A stretch of 64,000 nt of DNA, taken from assembly GCA_026874595.1 (NCBI GenBank), contig CM049316.1, positions 76,429,676-76,493,675 on the forward strand, in the 5' to 3' direction. The first letter of the stretch is position 1, and every line of letters starts with the position of its first letter. The DNA is from Sipunculus nudus. Taxonomy: Eukaryota > Annelida > Sipuncula > Golfingiida > Sipunculidae. This document shows positions 1 to 11,580 of this stretch, in pieces. The translations under genes and the position numbers were made by a program. Below the pieces are notes generated by a model, which saw only the letters and a program-made list of their open reading frames with translations, made no database searches and was not told where the DNA came from.

Positions 1-483
1 GGGAAGTCGAAAGGCCAGATTTTCTGTTACCGAAATGTTCAACATGACATTAAAAACGTGATTTTGATCAAGTGAAGATTACTATTTCCCCAAATATGGT
101 ATTAAAAGAAATGTTATGCGTGGCAAACTAGCGCATATAAGAAGGGAAATTACAGGCAATTATCAGCATGGCAGCTTATTTTTTAGCTTGTAATGAGTTG
201 TAACGTTGATTCGTATAGAAATTAACATGTAAATATGGTATACTTTAATTTTTTAAAATTGTATTAATAAAGTGCAATTAAATTTAATCATTTATAAAAT
301 ACATGTTCATAAAATTATGAAATCCTTATATTTTTAACATGTGCATTATGGTAATATTTGTAATTATTTATGGAGTTATATGAAATAGCATAGAAATATA
401 TACTTCAACGTAATCTATAACATGCTATAGAATTTTACTCATGTATTAATTATATATTCAGAGTTGAAAATCTACTTATCTTT
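1..483. other. AT-rich non-coding stretch
   Basis: Strongly AT-rich DNA with no credible open frame on either strand, no tRNA-like fold noticed and no recognisable transposon end. It precedes dispersed repeat copy A. Confidence 0.5.
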
Positions 484-963
484 GCTCTCAGTTACACAGA
501 CTGTGTACAAAGATACACATCATCGACTCTACCAGTATACAATTTCTTATCTCGATTATGTAGTTTGTAATTAACTCCCAAATATATTATCTTTCTCTCT
601 CAACTCCATCTTACTCTGAGACAGATATCCCTTAAGCTACGATTACTACCATCACGGTCCCGGCCGCGGTACGGTCGTAGTTGTGGATAAAGTAAATCAT
701 TGATATAATAAAGGAAGGATTTCTTTAATGCGGTTGCGGTATGCATCCGATCTTACATTTAATGGTACCGGATCTTCGATCAAACACATTGGGTCTGACG
801 GGATCACACTGTGAATCCGCCTATCGTGCAAACGTCACTAAATGGGTTTCCCTAGACTACATGTGTTTAACAGTACATGTCACGATGGAAAACAACATCC
901 TCCATAAGAAAATTGATAGGTTAAGACACAATCAATGAACCTGAGCTTAAAAGGATTTGATTG

Positions 964-1019
<56 letters not shown>

Positions 1020-2040
1020 TATATTACGCATACATACATACATACATTTTACCCGATACCACATAAAAGGAATCGACCTTTGCCGCAACCACAACTGCGT
1101 GAAAGGAATCATAGCTTTACTCTTACAGGTCATCAGAACAGGGCAGATTATCTTTAATCGGGAGCGTAGATTATCCCTAGCTCCCGGTTTTCAATTTGTG
1201 ACCTCCAAGTTATATTCCCAGCCATTGTTACATCACACCACATGAACCTTGCTTAAACGGGTCTGGTGCATCATCATTACCGAGTGTTCTTTCACTGTAT
1301 TCCCTCGAATAATCGCCCAGGCAAATACTTTGTTTTGACAATATTATCAGTTAACTATATCATCACATTTTTACAATGAGCCCCAAAACATCCTTTCCAT
1401 TATTGTTAGTATTAGTATTTGTAGTATAAGTATTAGTATCAGGATTTAAGTAAAATACAATATGTAATATCAAATCTTGTCTTCAGAAATGAAGGAGTCG
1501 ACGTACTGAGCAAATGTAAGTATCTGGATTTAATCATTGATAAAAGGTGGTAGAAATATCCAACCATTAAATCCTGTTGCGAAATCTGAATGTAAACAAG
1601 GTCACTCGGTCACTTCTATGTAAGTCACTTGATCTGTTGTGTACTTCTCATCACTGTATGGTATACCGATTTCAGTGGAAAGTATAGAAGCATACTGGCA
1701 AAAATTGTGAACATTGTATGAAGAATGTTGCAATGCCACCTGATAACATTACTTATATTAATATTTACATGCTGAAACACACAAACTAAATCATGCAAGA
1801 TGAACCTTATTACTTCCATTTCAATTGTTATGATCAATTAAAGGCTGTTCCTAACAGTAATTAGACCTGGTCACTCCAAGAATTAATTCGTTTGTGATGG
1901 AATCAGATTATTTCAGTAACACAGACAGTATCCCACAGGTGGGGATTGATGATATGGAACTAGTCACCTTGACTCTCAGCATTGTATGTAGACCAATGAA
2001 CATAAATGTAATGTGTTTATATGTGTTTACAGGTAGCGAT
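484..2040 (+). repeat. Dispersed ~1.5-kb repeat, copy A
   Basis: This stretch aligns collinearly, with many substitutions and small indels, to 44458-45873 (copy B). Shared landmarks in the same order are the 'gcggttgcggtatgcatccg' block (about 730 / 44720), a central (AT)n tract, 'aactgcgtgaaaggaatc' (about 1092 / 45060), 'attccctcgaataatcgccc' (about 1300 / 45250), 'tgcaagatgaacct' (about 1795 / 45617) and a final 'tgtgtttacag' (2022 / 45857). The shared end is a splice-acceptor-like sequence, so the pair may be duplicated intron rather than a transposon. No terminal repeats or coding sequence were seen. Confidence 0.75.
967..1014. repeat. (AT)n microsatellite
   Basis: Uninterrupted AT dinucleotide run of about 48 bp inside dispersed repeat copy A. 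Copy B has an AT tract at the equivalent place (44990-45038), so the tract predates the duplication. It creates spurious Tyr-Ile open frames on both strands. Confidence 0.95.
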
Positions 2041-2732
2041 AAAGGAATAGGTGTAATAATTTTCATATTATTATATGTAATTTTAGGTGTTAGGGTATAT
2101 GTGATATGAAAGTGACACGTGCCTTGTGTGCCTTTAGATGTAGTGTTGAATGATATCTGTGAGCTCTCTCCTCAAAACTTTAACATTTGGGTATACATGT
2201 ACAGTATGATTTTCTTCTATTTCATTATATTCTGTTGTGTTGTTATATTATGTTATATATGCTATTCTTTCATGCTATTATTTCATGTGTATCTTAGAAC
2301 GGTCGAAGTAGAGTTTATTTATATAAAAGTGGACGCCAAATATAAAAATACGATATACCAATTACACAGAGCCTTCGATGACTCGTATTTTTGCAATGTT
2401 ACATACAAATGAAACATGTATCACATACATCTTACGTAAAGATACACGGACACTTCATGAAACATATTTGCTACAAATGTGCACTAGGCTTTTCCAAAAG
2501 GATATTTTAAAATGCCATATATATTTAGCATTACAAATATTAATCACCGCCAAGGAATGTGGCATGTGTTAGGTAATCGACCGTGTTTGTGTATGTGTCA
2601 GAGCTAAAAACCCAACCCTTTGTCGTTGGTTCTTCGTAATACTAATTTGCTCATTTATTTATCCTTAAAATCAAACTATTGAAAAAGTATCTTTAATGAC
2701 CGATTTCTTATATTTAATTTTATGTATTTTAG

Positions 2733-2825
2733 GGACGACGACGACCTTATAACCAGGGTTGGTGAGGACGTGAACAACGATGCAAACGGACTTGAAACAT
2801 TCATAAACAGTTGGAAAGTAGAAGG
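2733..2825 (+). CDS. Putative internal coding exon, unrecognised protein
   Basis: A 93-bp segment bounded by an acceptor (tatgtattttag) and a strong donor (gtaagt). In the only open frame it encodes DDDDLITRVGEDVNNDANGL and then ETFINSWKVEG, with one nucleotide completing the previous codon and two left at the end. The other two frames contain stops. The phase matches the exon at 2912-3104 across an 86-bp intron. I do not recognise a family; the piece is acidic at its start and looks soluble. Upstream, an acceptor at 2031-2032 precedes a short hydrophobic frame (about 2035-2109, GVIIFILLYVILGV) that could be a membrane exon, but its phase does not join cleanly to this exon. The call rests on the exon-pair argument only. 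Confidence 0.38.
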
Positions 2826-2911
2826 GTAAGTATATATTAAATTCCTGCGTGTCACCTGAGTTACGTCATCTGAGGTTTCATCTAAGCTTAAATGAGTGTC
2901 TTACATTTTAG

Positions 2912-3104
2912 ACACGAGGGCATCTATGATATTTCTGGGTACTATGATACATCACTTATGGGGATCATTACATATCTAGTGCCTACAAGTGCTGAAATCA
3001 ACGGGCCTTGTCAACACCAGGACAGGAAAAGAGAGGAAGAGGGTGCTACTGCCCTGTCGAGTGGTTTAAAACCGGAACAAAATTCTTTACATAAACTAGC
3101 ATAA
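2912..3104 (+). CDS. Putative terminal coding exon, unrecognised protein
   Basis: It begins after the acceptor cttacattttag and, taking two nucleotides from the exon ending at 2825, reads HEGIYDISGYYDTSLMGIIT, a middle segment, and a basic/acidic patch (QDRKREEEGA), ending at TAA 3102-3104. The join keeps one frame for about 94 codons. The reading has mixed composition and is not repeat text, unlike most open frames nearby. Function is unknown. It may be the cytoplasmic tail or C-terminus of a larger gene whose other exons lie upstream of the window. A C15 run follows at 3131-3145. Confidence 0.4.
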
Positions 3105-3601
3105 AAAATGGATCATCTTTACTTCCCCATCCCCCCCCCCCCCCCAAAAAAACCACAAAATGATTGCTTAGATGTATAATGGATAAATTATTTAATAATT
3201 TCCATTCAGCTGTAGCTCCAATTTAACTGGTATTTTTAACCGCTTTTTATAAGCAATTCCTGGTACAAGACTGCATGGTCTAATGCTTTGGTGTCTGGTG
3301 ATATTTGAGTTCGATTGACTTGGGACTTTGATTGATTCGTATATGTTCTTGATGATTCCGTGTTGGTGGTATGATATACGGTGGACGTATGATGGCGTTT
3401 AAGTTAATTAGTTAATGGTTTGAAATACTCTGACCTACCTACCTCACGTGTGAAACCTGATTGTAACAAGCAAATGGAAAACATAAACAAACCAGCTGGA
3501 AACTATGCGAGACAAAAGTAGAAATAGAAATTATACGAAAGGCACCATAGCATCCCATTTACTTATATTCCGCATCTCTTACACACATTACACACACGCG
3601 C

Positions 3602-3604
3602 GCA

Positions 3605-3698
<94 letters not shown>

Positions 3699-3795
3699 GT
3701 AGCCTATATCAAAGGCGACCCTCTCACTCTTTATCTACACTGCGACAACAGACTAAGACGGCTGTACCATTATGAATGTGGCATATTTATATATG

Positions 3796-3853
<58 letters not shown>

Positions 3854-3960
3854 ACGGCCCAGGCGTCACTCTTACTCTTTACCTACATTGCGACAACAGA
3901 CTAACACGGCTATACCATTAATTATTATATATGTGGCATATATATTTATTGCAGATCTCG
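3602..3960. repeat. Compound (AT)n/(TAA)n microsatellite with duplicated flanks
   Basis: (AT)n at about 3607-3659 is followed by (TAA)n at about 3660-3696, and another (AT)n lies at about 3796-3848. The unique sequence beside the AT tracts is itself duplicated: about 3705-3775 ('cactctttatctacactgcg...acaacagactaagacggct') recurs with changes at about 3860-3930. A unit of unique flank plus AT tract therefore seems to have duplicated in tandem. Confidence 0.8.
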
Positions 3961-4518
3961 TGTTTGTAAACACATAGCAGGACACATCTTTCCCTTTTGC
4001 TAAGATGCACCATGTTGACCGTTATAACTTTATACATTATGTAAACAGGTGACCTATTACACTTATTCTTGAAAGGGAGGAAAAAACAATTTTTTTTTCA
4101 CCCACTGCCTCTTACAGCTTCACGAACCATCTGACGCACAGGTGCTAGGCAAGTATATTAAGCTACACGTCGTGGCGCCATTCCATTGAAAGCGCATGGG
4201 CTGCAATGTTGCTTGTCAGATATGCCATCATTCTTGCATTTAGCTCTCATGAGCTGCAGTGTTGTCAGGTTCAGGCGCTGAAATCTTATCAAACATACCA
4301 CCATATATTATGTTAACATTAAAGTCCTGATTAATTTTAATCAATGTACACCATATCAAGTAACGACTGGACTGGTCTTATCATAAACATCATACATGTC
4401 CCATGTCTCTTGAGTATACAGTGAATTCTTACGAGGCGGAATATCAGGCATATACGAGGCAGTGTCAATTATGATGTTTTTAATTGCGGATACATTCATT
4501 GTATTATATAATTTTTAA

Positions 4519-4552
<34 letters not shown>

Positions 4553-5639
4553 GATATGATATGAACTGAGTTACTACACAGTTTTCAGTAAGCCAGTAAG
4601 TAATCGCCTGGATTCAGCGTATTCATTATTCCACTTAGCAAAACCGGTTTCTTGTCAGATACTACTCTCTGAAGTAATAACATAGTATAAATTTGTTTGT
4701 AGGAAGTAAATGGCACCTGTAAGACAAATTCAAATGGCCACCTTCATGGTGTGATTGTGTTTGTAAGATGAAAACGGCGCCTGTTAGAGATATTCCAATG
4801 ATTACTTCCGGTACGATCTAAATTTCAGCTCGAAAAATGTAAGTCCCAGAGCTAGAGTTGTTAAGTTTATATCAACGTTATGGAATCCTGAAAGCAGGAA
4901 TAAAACACATAGAAACAGTTATTCCTTAATTTTGTTTATTGTAAAAGGGCCTTACTACGTACAAAGCATGATGGATTATCGCGAAAAATAGTCTTCTCTT
5001 AGAAATAAAATGCTACCTGCCAAAATATTGCCTTGAAGCGTTTGGCTTACTGAATACTAGTGTCAAATATAAGGGACTGAGCGCTTGCATCAATATTAAC
5101 ATAGCGCAAACGCCTTCTGCGTGCCCGTTCTCTTTTCACGCTTATAACTGGCGCGTTCATGTTTGGGCCACAACACCTGTCAAACAGGAGAAGCCTTGTC
5201 TAATTTTGCCCTTAAGTGTAATACATATTCGCTTTGATTGAAACATCGCGTGTTTCGTTGACTCAGGGTTCCGATACACGGGGTCACACTGTGCTACCAT
5301 GTCATATCAGCTGAGATCCCTGGACCTGTCGTAAAAATCCTGTTGCAATATGTTTTTTATTAACAATATACTTTATACAAACATTCAAAACAATACAAAG
5401 TACATTACTATCACCAATTACATATACAAGGAAAATACAAAACATATATATTCACTACACAACACAAACACAGCAAAAAAAGAACACATATTTCTTAAAT
5501 CTCGATACATTCTAACAAAATTTGCTACTTTTTTTAACTAGATATTTCAGACATTGTTTTTGTATGATACATTTTTTTCAAACAATATATTTAATATTGA
5601 TTTTAATAATTAAATAATGTATAGACACAGTTAATCAGT
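3961..5639. other. Non-coding stretch, nothing recognised
   Basis: No supported gene. It contains an (AT)n run at about 4526-4552. A short imperfect duplication lies at about 4700-4800, where 'gtaagacaaattcaaatgg' is echoed by 'gttagagatattccaatg'. The last 300 bp before 5640 are very AT-rich and may be the 3' untranslated tail of the minus-strand LINE that follows. Confidence 0.45.
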
Positions 5640-5664
5640 TAAAGTATCCCAAAGGGATAACCTT

Positions 5665-6003
5665 TCATGTATAGTTCCATCTTTTACTCCATATTCCACT
5701 TTTTTCTGCTAAATCAGGTATTTCTTGAAACGTTCTATATTCAATTTTCGATTTTCCTGTGTTATATAAATAAAATATGTTGCATGTGAAAGGAATTTGT
5801 TTTCTTTCTTTATCTTTCTGGTATTCCAGGAATAACATTTTTACTGTTAATAAATCTGCTGATATTCTACATAAACCACTGACTGCTCTCCAAATTAATG
5901 GGCAACTGAACAATGAAAAAAAGAAATGATCAATATTTTCAACAGCTTTATGGCAGTATGGATCATTACTAAATACCCATGTATATTTTATATTGAAATT
6001 CAC
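5665..6003 (-). pseudogene. LINE ORF2 C-terminal fragment with Cys/His motif
   Basis: A 112-codon open piece reads NIKYTWVFSNDPYCHKAVEN, then IDHFFFSLFSCPLIWRAV. The pattern C-x-H/C ... E-N/T-I-x-H-x-F ... C-P-x-I-W matches the C-terminal zinc-knuckle-like region of L1/Tx1-type ORF2 proteins ('CPxC...ETxxHxFxxC...W'). It lies at the expected distance downstream of the reverse transcriptase pieces at 6860-7642. It is a fragment of the element at 5640-9215, not an independent gene. Confidence 0.7.
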
Positions 6004-6859
6004 TTATCTTTCTGTTTTACATAGTATAGGTCCAATATTATATAATATATGCCAATCATTTTTCATTATACTATAGATTATATTTTTCTTTACATACAAG
6101 TTTTCCAACGTAAATCAGGCATACTAAATACTCACATATCTACTTTGAAGCTATACTTTTAACATTTAACATTTTTTAACATTTTAACATTTGCATATAT
6201 ATGAACCAGGCTGTACTTTTATATGGAAATCACACTAATATCTGCCTATTTCAAGCTGGCTTAATATTGTTCGATATACAAGATAATCAAATTTTTTTGT
6301 TCCTTTCTTCACCCATAAGTCAAAATGCAAAACTATCCCATTATTATAATCCAACTGTCCTGCATATTTAAGTCATTTTCGAAGAAAAACCGTTTTACCA
6401 GTAGCTGTTATATTTTTATTATTTCACAAAGTTAGGCCAGGTAGGTGCTGTTGGCGGATTTCTTTCCGTGCGAATGATGCTTATAAATAGTTATCTGGCA
6501 ATTTATTTTTCAGCATATTAGCATCACAATCGTAATGCTTTAATAACTTTATATTTACAAAACTTTGACAACATTAAAAAACAATTTCCAATCTTTATTC
6601 GATTTATCTAAATATTCTTTATCCATATAGCATGTTGTGTCATAATAAAACTGTTAATGTCTAACATATTTATCCCACCTTCAGATATTGGTTTTATTAA
6701 TAATTTCCTCTTAATTTTTCCCCTTTTCTTCCCTTTGTATATGAACATCCAAAGTATCTTATTTAGTCTATATCTATATTCTTTTGGTAATGTACACTTT
6801 TAAGTGTGCAAGTTTAGAGAAACACAGTGTTTTTATTATCAAAATCCTACCATATTAAC

Positions 6860-7650
6860 TTTAATTTCACTGCTTCCATAAATAGGTAAATTTAGAGATC
6901 CTTTGAATCTTTTGTTCAAAATGACATTTGCAAATATTATTAAAATTGTTGGACATAAAGGCACCCAAACGTTTAATATGTTCCTGATACCATGATCCCA
7001 ACGGTTTAAAGTTTCTGTCTTTTAATCTCCATATCCACATTGCTTCTGTTTTTTCTTTGTTATTATTTAGATCTGAGTATTTTGAAAATTGTTTAAACAA
7101 ATCCAGTACAACTTTAACAGAGTTTAGATTCTAAACAATAACAGTTGTATTATCTGCATATAATACTAGTTTTAATTCTTTTTTCCCCATTATATTTATA
7201 CCATTTATTTTGGAATCCTACCTATAGATATACGCAGCTATCATTTCCCAACATAAGTTGAAAATGTAAGGTGAGAGTGGATCTCCTTGTCTTGCATCTC
7301 TTTCAATTATAAAATACCTGATGAGTGATCATTATTCCTTATACAAGCTTCAACATTACTGTAAAACAATTTCACCAATTTTATAAAGCTGTTCCCAAAA
7401 TTTAAACATGTAAGTGTATCCAAAATAAAACTCCATTCTTATGTGTCAAAAGCCTTCTCAAAGTCTGTTGTAATTATTATTCGGTTGTGATTTCTTTGAT
7501 TAGCATCCAAAATAATTCTGACTGCTTTTGTAATAGATGAATGCTTCATACATCCATGCTGACTTTCGGGGATTAATTTTGATAAAATCTTTTTTAATCT
7601 TAAGGATAGTGCTTTTGTCATAATTATGTAACCAATATTCAATAAGAAAA
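6860..7650 (-). pseudogene. LINE reverse transcriptase fragments
   Basis: Minus-strand frames give the fingers/palm segment (KALSLRLKKILSKLIPESQH ... IIITTDFEKAFDT, 7439-7642), then RDARQGDPLSPYIFNL (about 7262-7310), then LVLYADNTTV with the catalytic box at 7149-7160, then the KYSDLNNNKEKTEAMWIW segment (within 6867-7100). The order and spacing are those of a non-LTR reverse transcriptase. The normal YADD box reads YADN, so the second metal-binding Asp is lost, in addition to stops between the pieces. It is inactive. Confidence 0.85.
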
Positions 7651-8449
7651 TTGGGCGCCAGTTCTTTATTTTAGTTCTGTCTTTATCTTTCTATTCTAAC
7701 AAAACGATGACAGCTTGTTTTTGTGCGGAAGTTAGACTTCCATTATCTAATGAAAAGTTAAAGCTTTCAACCATTAACAATCCCAATTTTTCTCAAAAAC
7801 TATTAAAAAATTCAACGCTCAGACTATCATTTCCCGGTTACTTATTTTAAAAAATTGTTTTCATAACTTTAAACATTCTTCAGCTGACAAGTATCCTTCA
7901 AATGTTGTTTTGTTCTGCATTTGTGACCTTATGAATATCTTTATTTTTAAAAAAGTGATTTTTCTCTGTTTGATCGATTGTAGATTTGTTTGAAGCATAC
8001 CATTTTATCCTTTTTTTTATCTAAAATGGTTTTTTATGCCAGTTAAAATTTGTCTCTCATCATCTACTATATTTTATACGTTTCCCTGTTCCATTTTCTT
8101 TTTTTCTATAATATAAAATATTTGGTACTTTTTTTTCCTTTTTAAGCCCATCTAATATTTGCTCTGGTAATTATTCCTTCAGTTTTTGTTTCATATAATT
8201 CTTGCATTCCTATTTTGAGTTGTACATATCTGTCTGTTTCATTCTCTTTCTATTCTAAGTCTTGTTGTTCTCCAACTATGCATAATTCCTTCTATCGTTT
8301 ATCTCGACATACACTTTTTTTTAAACATTGAATTGTTTTTTTCCCTAATTTTATATTTAAGAAATGCCCAATTTGGATTGATATGATTAACTTCTTTCAC
8401 CGTTTCTCCTAATTTTGAATACATCATCTAAATATAGCTCATCCTGTGG

Positions 8450-9200
8450 AAGGTTATAATTACATTTGCATTAAACTCTACCCCTTCTTTCTGTTATAGC
8501 TTCTTTGAATGAAATAATAACTCCTAAATGATCTGATTTAAAGGCAGGAATATTTGTGACATCTGAAACGTTATCATGAAATTTTGACGATGTAGGAGAA
8601 TAATCTATTCCGGTACAAATTTTCTTTGAAGACTCTCTATGTATACTGATATAATTTTGGATATTTATCCTCCATATATCATATAGATCAAAGTTTCCTT
8701 TTATATTTATTATTTCTTTTATTGCTCTCAGTTTTAAAATATTTGTACCAACCCTTTTGTAATTTATTGTTTGAGCTGTAATCCAGTCTCTTCTTATTAA
8801 ATATTTTCATCCTGATTAATTTTAAGACAAGCAACTGTTTACGAATTTCTTAAAAAACTGCACCTCTATTTGGAGAGTATATGTTCACAATTACAAAGGT
8901 AGTTTTATTTATTTCTAATCTTAATATAATTAGCCTTCCTTTATGATCTTTATATAGAACTTAACAATCATAATGTAACTGCACTGATATAAAACATGCT
9001 ACCCCTCTCTTATGTTTGCCACAATGACTCATTATACCCTGTCCTCCCAAATCATAACTCCATGTGATTCCATATGCTAGTTCATTATAGGGTTCCTGTA
9101 ACATAATTATCCCAGCTTTATGTTTCCTTGCTCAAGTAAAATTGATTTTTTAAATTAATTAAACCTCTAACATTTATAATTAACGTACTTATATATGTCA
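8450..9200 (-). pseudogene. LINE AP-endonuclease domain relic
   Basis: On the minus strand near 9040-9190 the frame reads IINVRGLINLKNQF, KAGIIMLQEPYNELAYGITW and SYDLGGQGIMSHCGKHKRGV. Further on, near 8870-8950, it reads LEINKTTFVIVNIYSPN. These match endonuclease signatures of L1/Tx1 elements: RGLNN, IIFLQE, GG..xxSHG..xSRGVAI and VNIYAPN. Stops and frame changes break the domain. It is the N-terminal part of the same ORF2 as the reverse transcriptase at 6860-7650. Confidence 0.75.
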
Positions 9201-10441
9201 ATGTATTGTTGAAATTTTCCCACTTAAAATACAAAATAAACGTAAATATCTATAGAGGGCATATCTGTAAGTTTTCCTTAATACATTTCTATTCATCTCG
9301 TTTAACTTAACATCAAAATTGACTGTTTCTTCTTTTGGGTCTTTTCCCTTTTCATTCACATTTCTTTTTTTACATTATTTCTATTAAAATAACGTTAATT
9401 AGATTAAATAAATTTAAATGAAGTCTATATTGAAAAACCAAATTTATATTGAAATTCAGATGCCTGTTCATACAGATTAATTCATAATAATAATAAGAAT
9501 AAAAATAACAATAATAACAGCCAGCCTATTGTTTTAAATTGCTTTTTCTTATTTGAAAATATATAAAAAAATTTCGTTTGACTTTTCTTTAATATTTTTA
9601 AAACATATTCAAATTAATAAAAACATGTACCTATGTGTTCATAAATCATTATACATATACATATTATACACACATACATATACACATATTTATATATACA
9701 TATAAATGTACATACATATACATATACGAATACATATATATCAATTAAATTTGTTATCTTTACAGGACTGTAAGATAGAAAAAGGGCTCTAATATTTCCT
9801 TTTTACACACTGGTAATGACATGCCTTTTTAAATATTAATTGAAATAGCATGATATTAAAAAACAATTCTTTTAATAATATTTAAACATTGAATGATTTA
9901 ACATACAAAAAGCCTGCATTTCTTCAAACTTCAGATCAACCCCAGTCATATATTATATATATGATACAGTTCGTCATCTCCCCAACTCGCAAAAGTGTCA
10001 TACACTGCAATAATCAAGAAAGTAAGAATTATCTACAGTAATTTTTTTATGTTTTAGATCTATTTGTAAGGTACATTCCAATCGAAAGACCGTCCATATC
10101 TTTACCGGTTTCATTTTTATTTTATTTATTTTGAAAATCTTTCAAAGGTTTATAACAATTATACAAACTGGACTCTCATAAAATGTGGATATTAATATTC
10201 AAGAGCATATAATAAAACAAAGTAGGATATACAGACCTGTTCACTAAAGCGAATTTCACAGAATGGATATTGCAAACCTTGGTCTTTAAACGTATAGCAT
10301 ATGTTAAAATCACGTGTGATACTTACTATTAAAACTATTAAAATTATTACATTTATTATTGAAAATCCTTTTTTTTATAGCCATACACATCAATATTGTT
10401 CGTTTGTTTGCATCAGTCGTGTTATGCGAGCGCGCGCCTGC

Positions 10442-10443
<2 letters not shown>

Positions 10444-10493
<50 letters not shown>

Positions 10494-10530
10494 GAGAGAG
10501 AGATAGAAAGAGAGAGAGAGAGAGAGAGAA
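10444..10530. repeat. (GA)n microsatellite
   Basis: Near-continuous GA dinucleotides, interrupted by a few substitutions, ending in a G-rich patch. The open frame across it (Arg-Glu repeats) is an artefact of the repeat. Confidence 0.95.
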
Positions 10531-10725
10531 GGGGGGAGGCGGGCAGAGAAAAATTTCATTTTATGCTAAAAATATAATATATACAAAGGAAGTAAATTAA
10601 GCATTTGTGAGTATATGTAAGTATATGTCTTTGTTAAGTGTCATGTTGTGGATACAAAATAGTAAATTTCATATTGGAGATTCTTTCTTCAGTGCAACTT
10701 GCTTTAACTTTACTGTCAGGGACGC

Positions 10726-10835
10726 GGGTACGAAGTCGCGGTGGTACGAAGTGGAGAGGGTATGAAGTAGTAAAGGTACGGATTTATAGGGGTACGAAGT
10801 TGCAAAGTTCGAAATGTGAATTGTACGAAGTAACT
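10726..10835 (+). repeat. Short tandem array of GGTACGAAGT-like units
   Basis: Five or six degenerate copies of 'ggtacgaagt' spaced about 16-30 bp apart (gggtacgaagtcgcg, ggtacgaagtggag, ggtatgaagtag, gggtacgaagttgc, tgtacgaagtaac). There is no coding potential. Confidence 0.7.
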
Positions 10836-11580
10836 AGCCCGACACGTACCGACTCCATTCAACTATGAAGGAGTCAGGCCGTCCGGCGGGGAGAGTCCAC
10901 CCTATGGTTTTTAGAGGAACATGTTACATGAAATATCAGGGCTTGTGCGATTGAGCAGCAATCTTCTATTTACATAGAGAAATAAACTTAATATGTATAT
11001 CAAATTATATCGATATAACACTTTTATGTGCGCATGTAGATGTTTTTTATCCTTTGAACTCCAGGAGTTTGGTTGTCGCCATCCTTCCACGCGGGAGTTG
11101 TATACGCACATGCGCAACAGTATTTCGACGGAAAAGGTATTCCATGCAAATTAATTGGGTAATCTATGCAAATGAACCCCTCCTTCTCCAATTAGAAATG
11201 CCAGTGCCGTGCACGAGGATAGCCCTCATTTTTATAAGCATCCTTCCCATCATACATCGCGGTGTTGTCAACGATGCTAAATTCATATTGGCTGTTCAAC
11301 GGGACGACTCCTGCAGCCCGATGGAAACGAAGCAATATCTGGTTTCATTCAGGCTAAGTGCCCATACTTTCTTACATACTGATCATTCAGCAAAAGTTTT
11401 GGCCCCAACGTAGTATTTGCATCTCTGCTTCACAGAGGCGAGCTAAGCAGACTGATTGCTAGGGATGAGCTCCTGTCCTATTTCAGCTACGTGTTTCGCA
11501 TGAAGTAAACAGGCATTACGTTTGCCCGAATAAGAAACCGATTCATAAGGTGAGTTAATGAGATACATTTTCACTAATAC

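Larger units (their letters stand above)
5640..9215 (-). mobile_element. Degenerate L1/Tx1-like non-LTR retrotransposon (LINE), ORF2 region
   Basis: Read on the minus strand this 3.6-kb stretch carries the ordered parts of a LINE ORF2 in several broken frames: an apurinic-type endonuclease domain near 8450-9200, a reverse transcriptase core near 6860-7900 and a C-terminal Cys/His segment near 5665-6003. Intact copies of such proteins insert a cDNA of their own RNA by target-primed reverse transcription. This copy has many stops and frameshifts, so it is an old, dead insertion. The motif style (LDFEKAFD-like, RQGDPLSPYIF, YAD-, WNSHI-type C-terminus in the sister copy at 18.3 kb) points to the L1/Tx1 group. 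The 5' end with ORF1 was not located, and target-site duplications were not found. Confidence 0.85.
9216..11480. other. Non-coding, low-complexity stretch
   Basis: No supported gene. It holds AT-rich 'acatatacata' text (about 9650-9740), a GA microsatellite and a short GGTACGAAGT array (separate entries). A candidate acceptor (gctcctgtcctatttcag) ends at about 11487, and a donor-like CATAAG/gtgagt lies at about 11549-11550. Both sit just upstream of the acyl-CoA synthetase start and may belong to its 5' untranslated region. Confidence 0.4.

Noticed and set aside
921-1245. Open frames of alternating Tyr-Ile on both strands
   Set aside because: They are translations of an (AT)n microsatellite; the same applies at 23194-23379, 26126-26320, 31909-32142, 44982-45230 and 53259-53609.
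2119-2412. 97-codon hydrophobic plus-strand frame
   Set aside because: Hydrophobicity follows from T-rich sequence. No splice context, no family resemblance and a poor start region.
11054-11413. 119-codon frame upstream of the acyl-CoA synthetase
   Set aside because: No domain or composition of note. It more likely lies in the promoter or 5' untranslated region of the synthetase.
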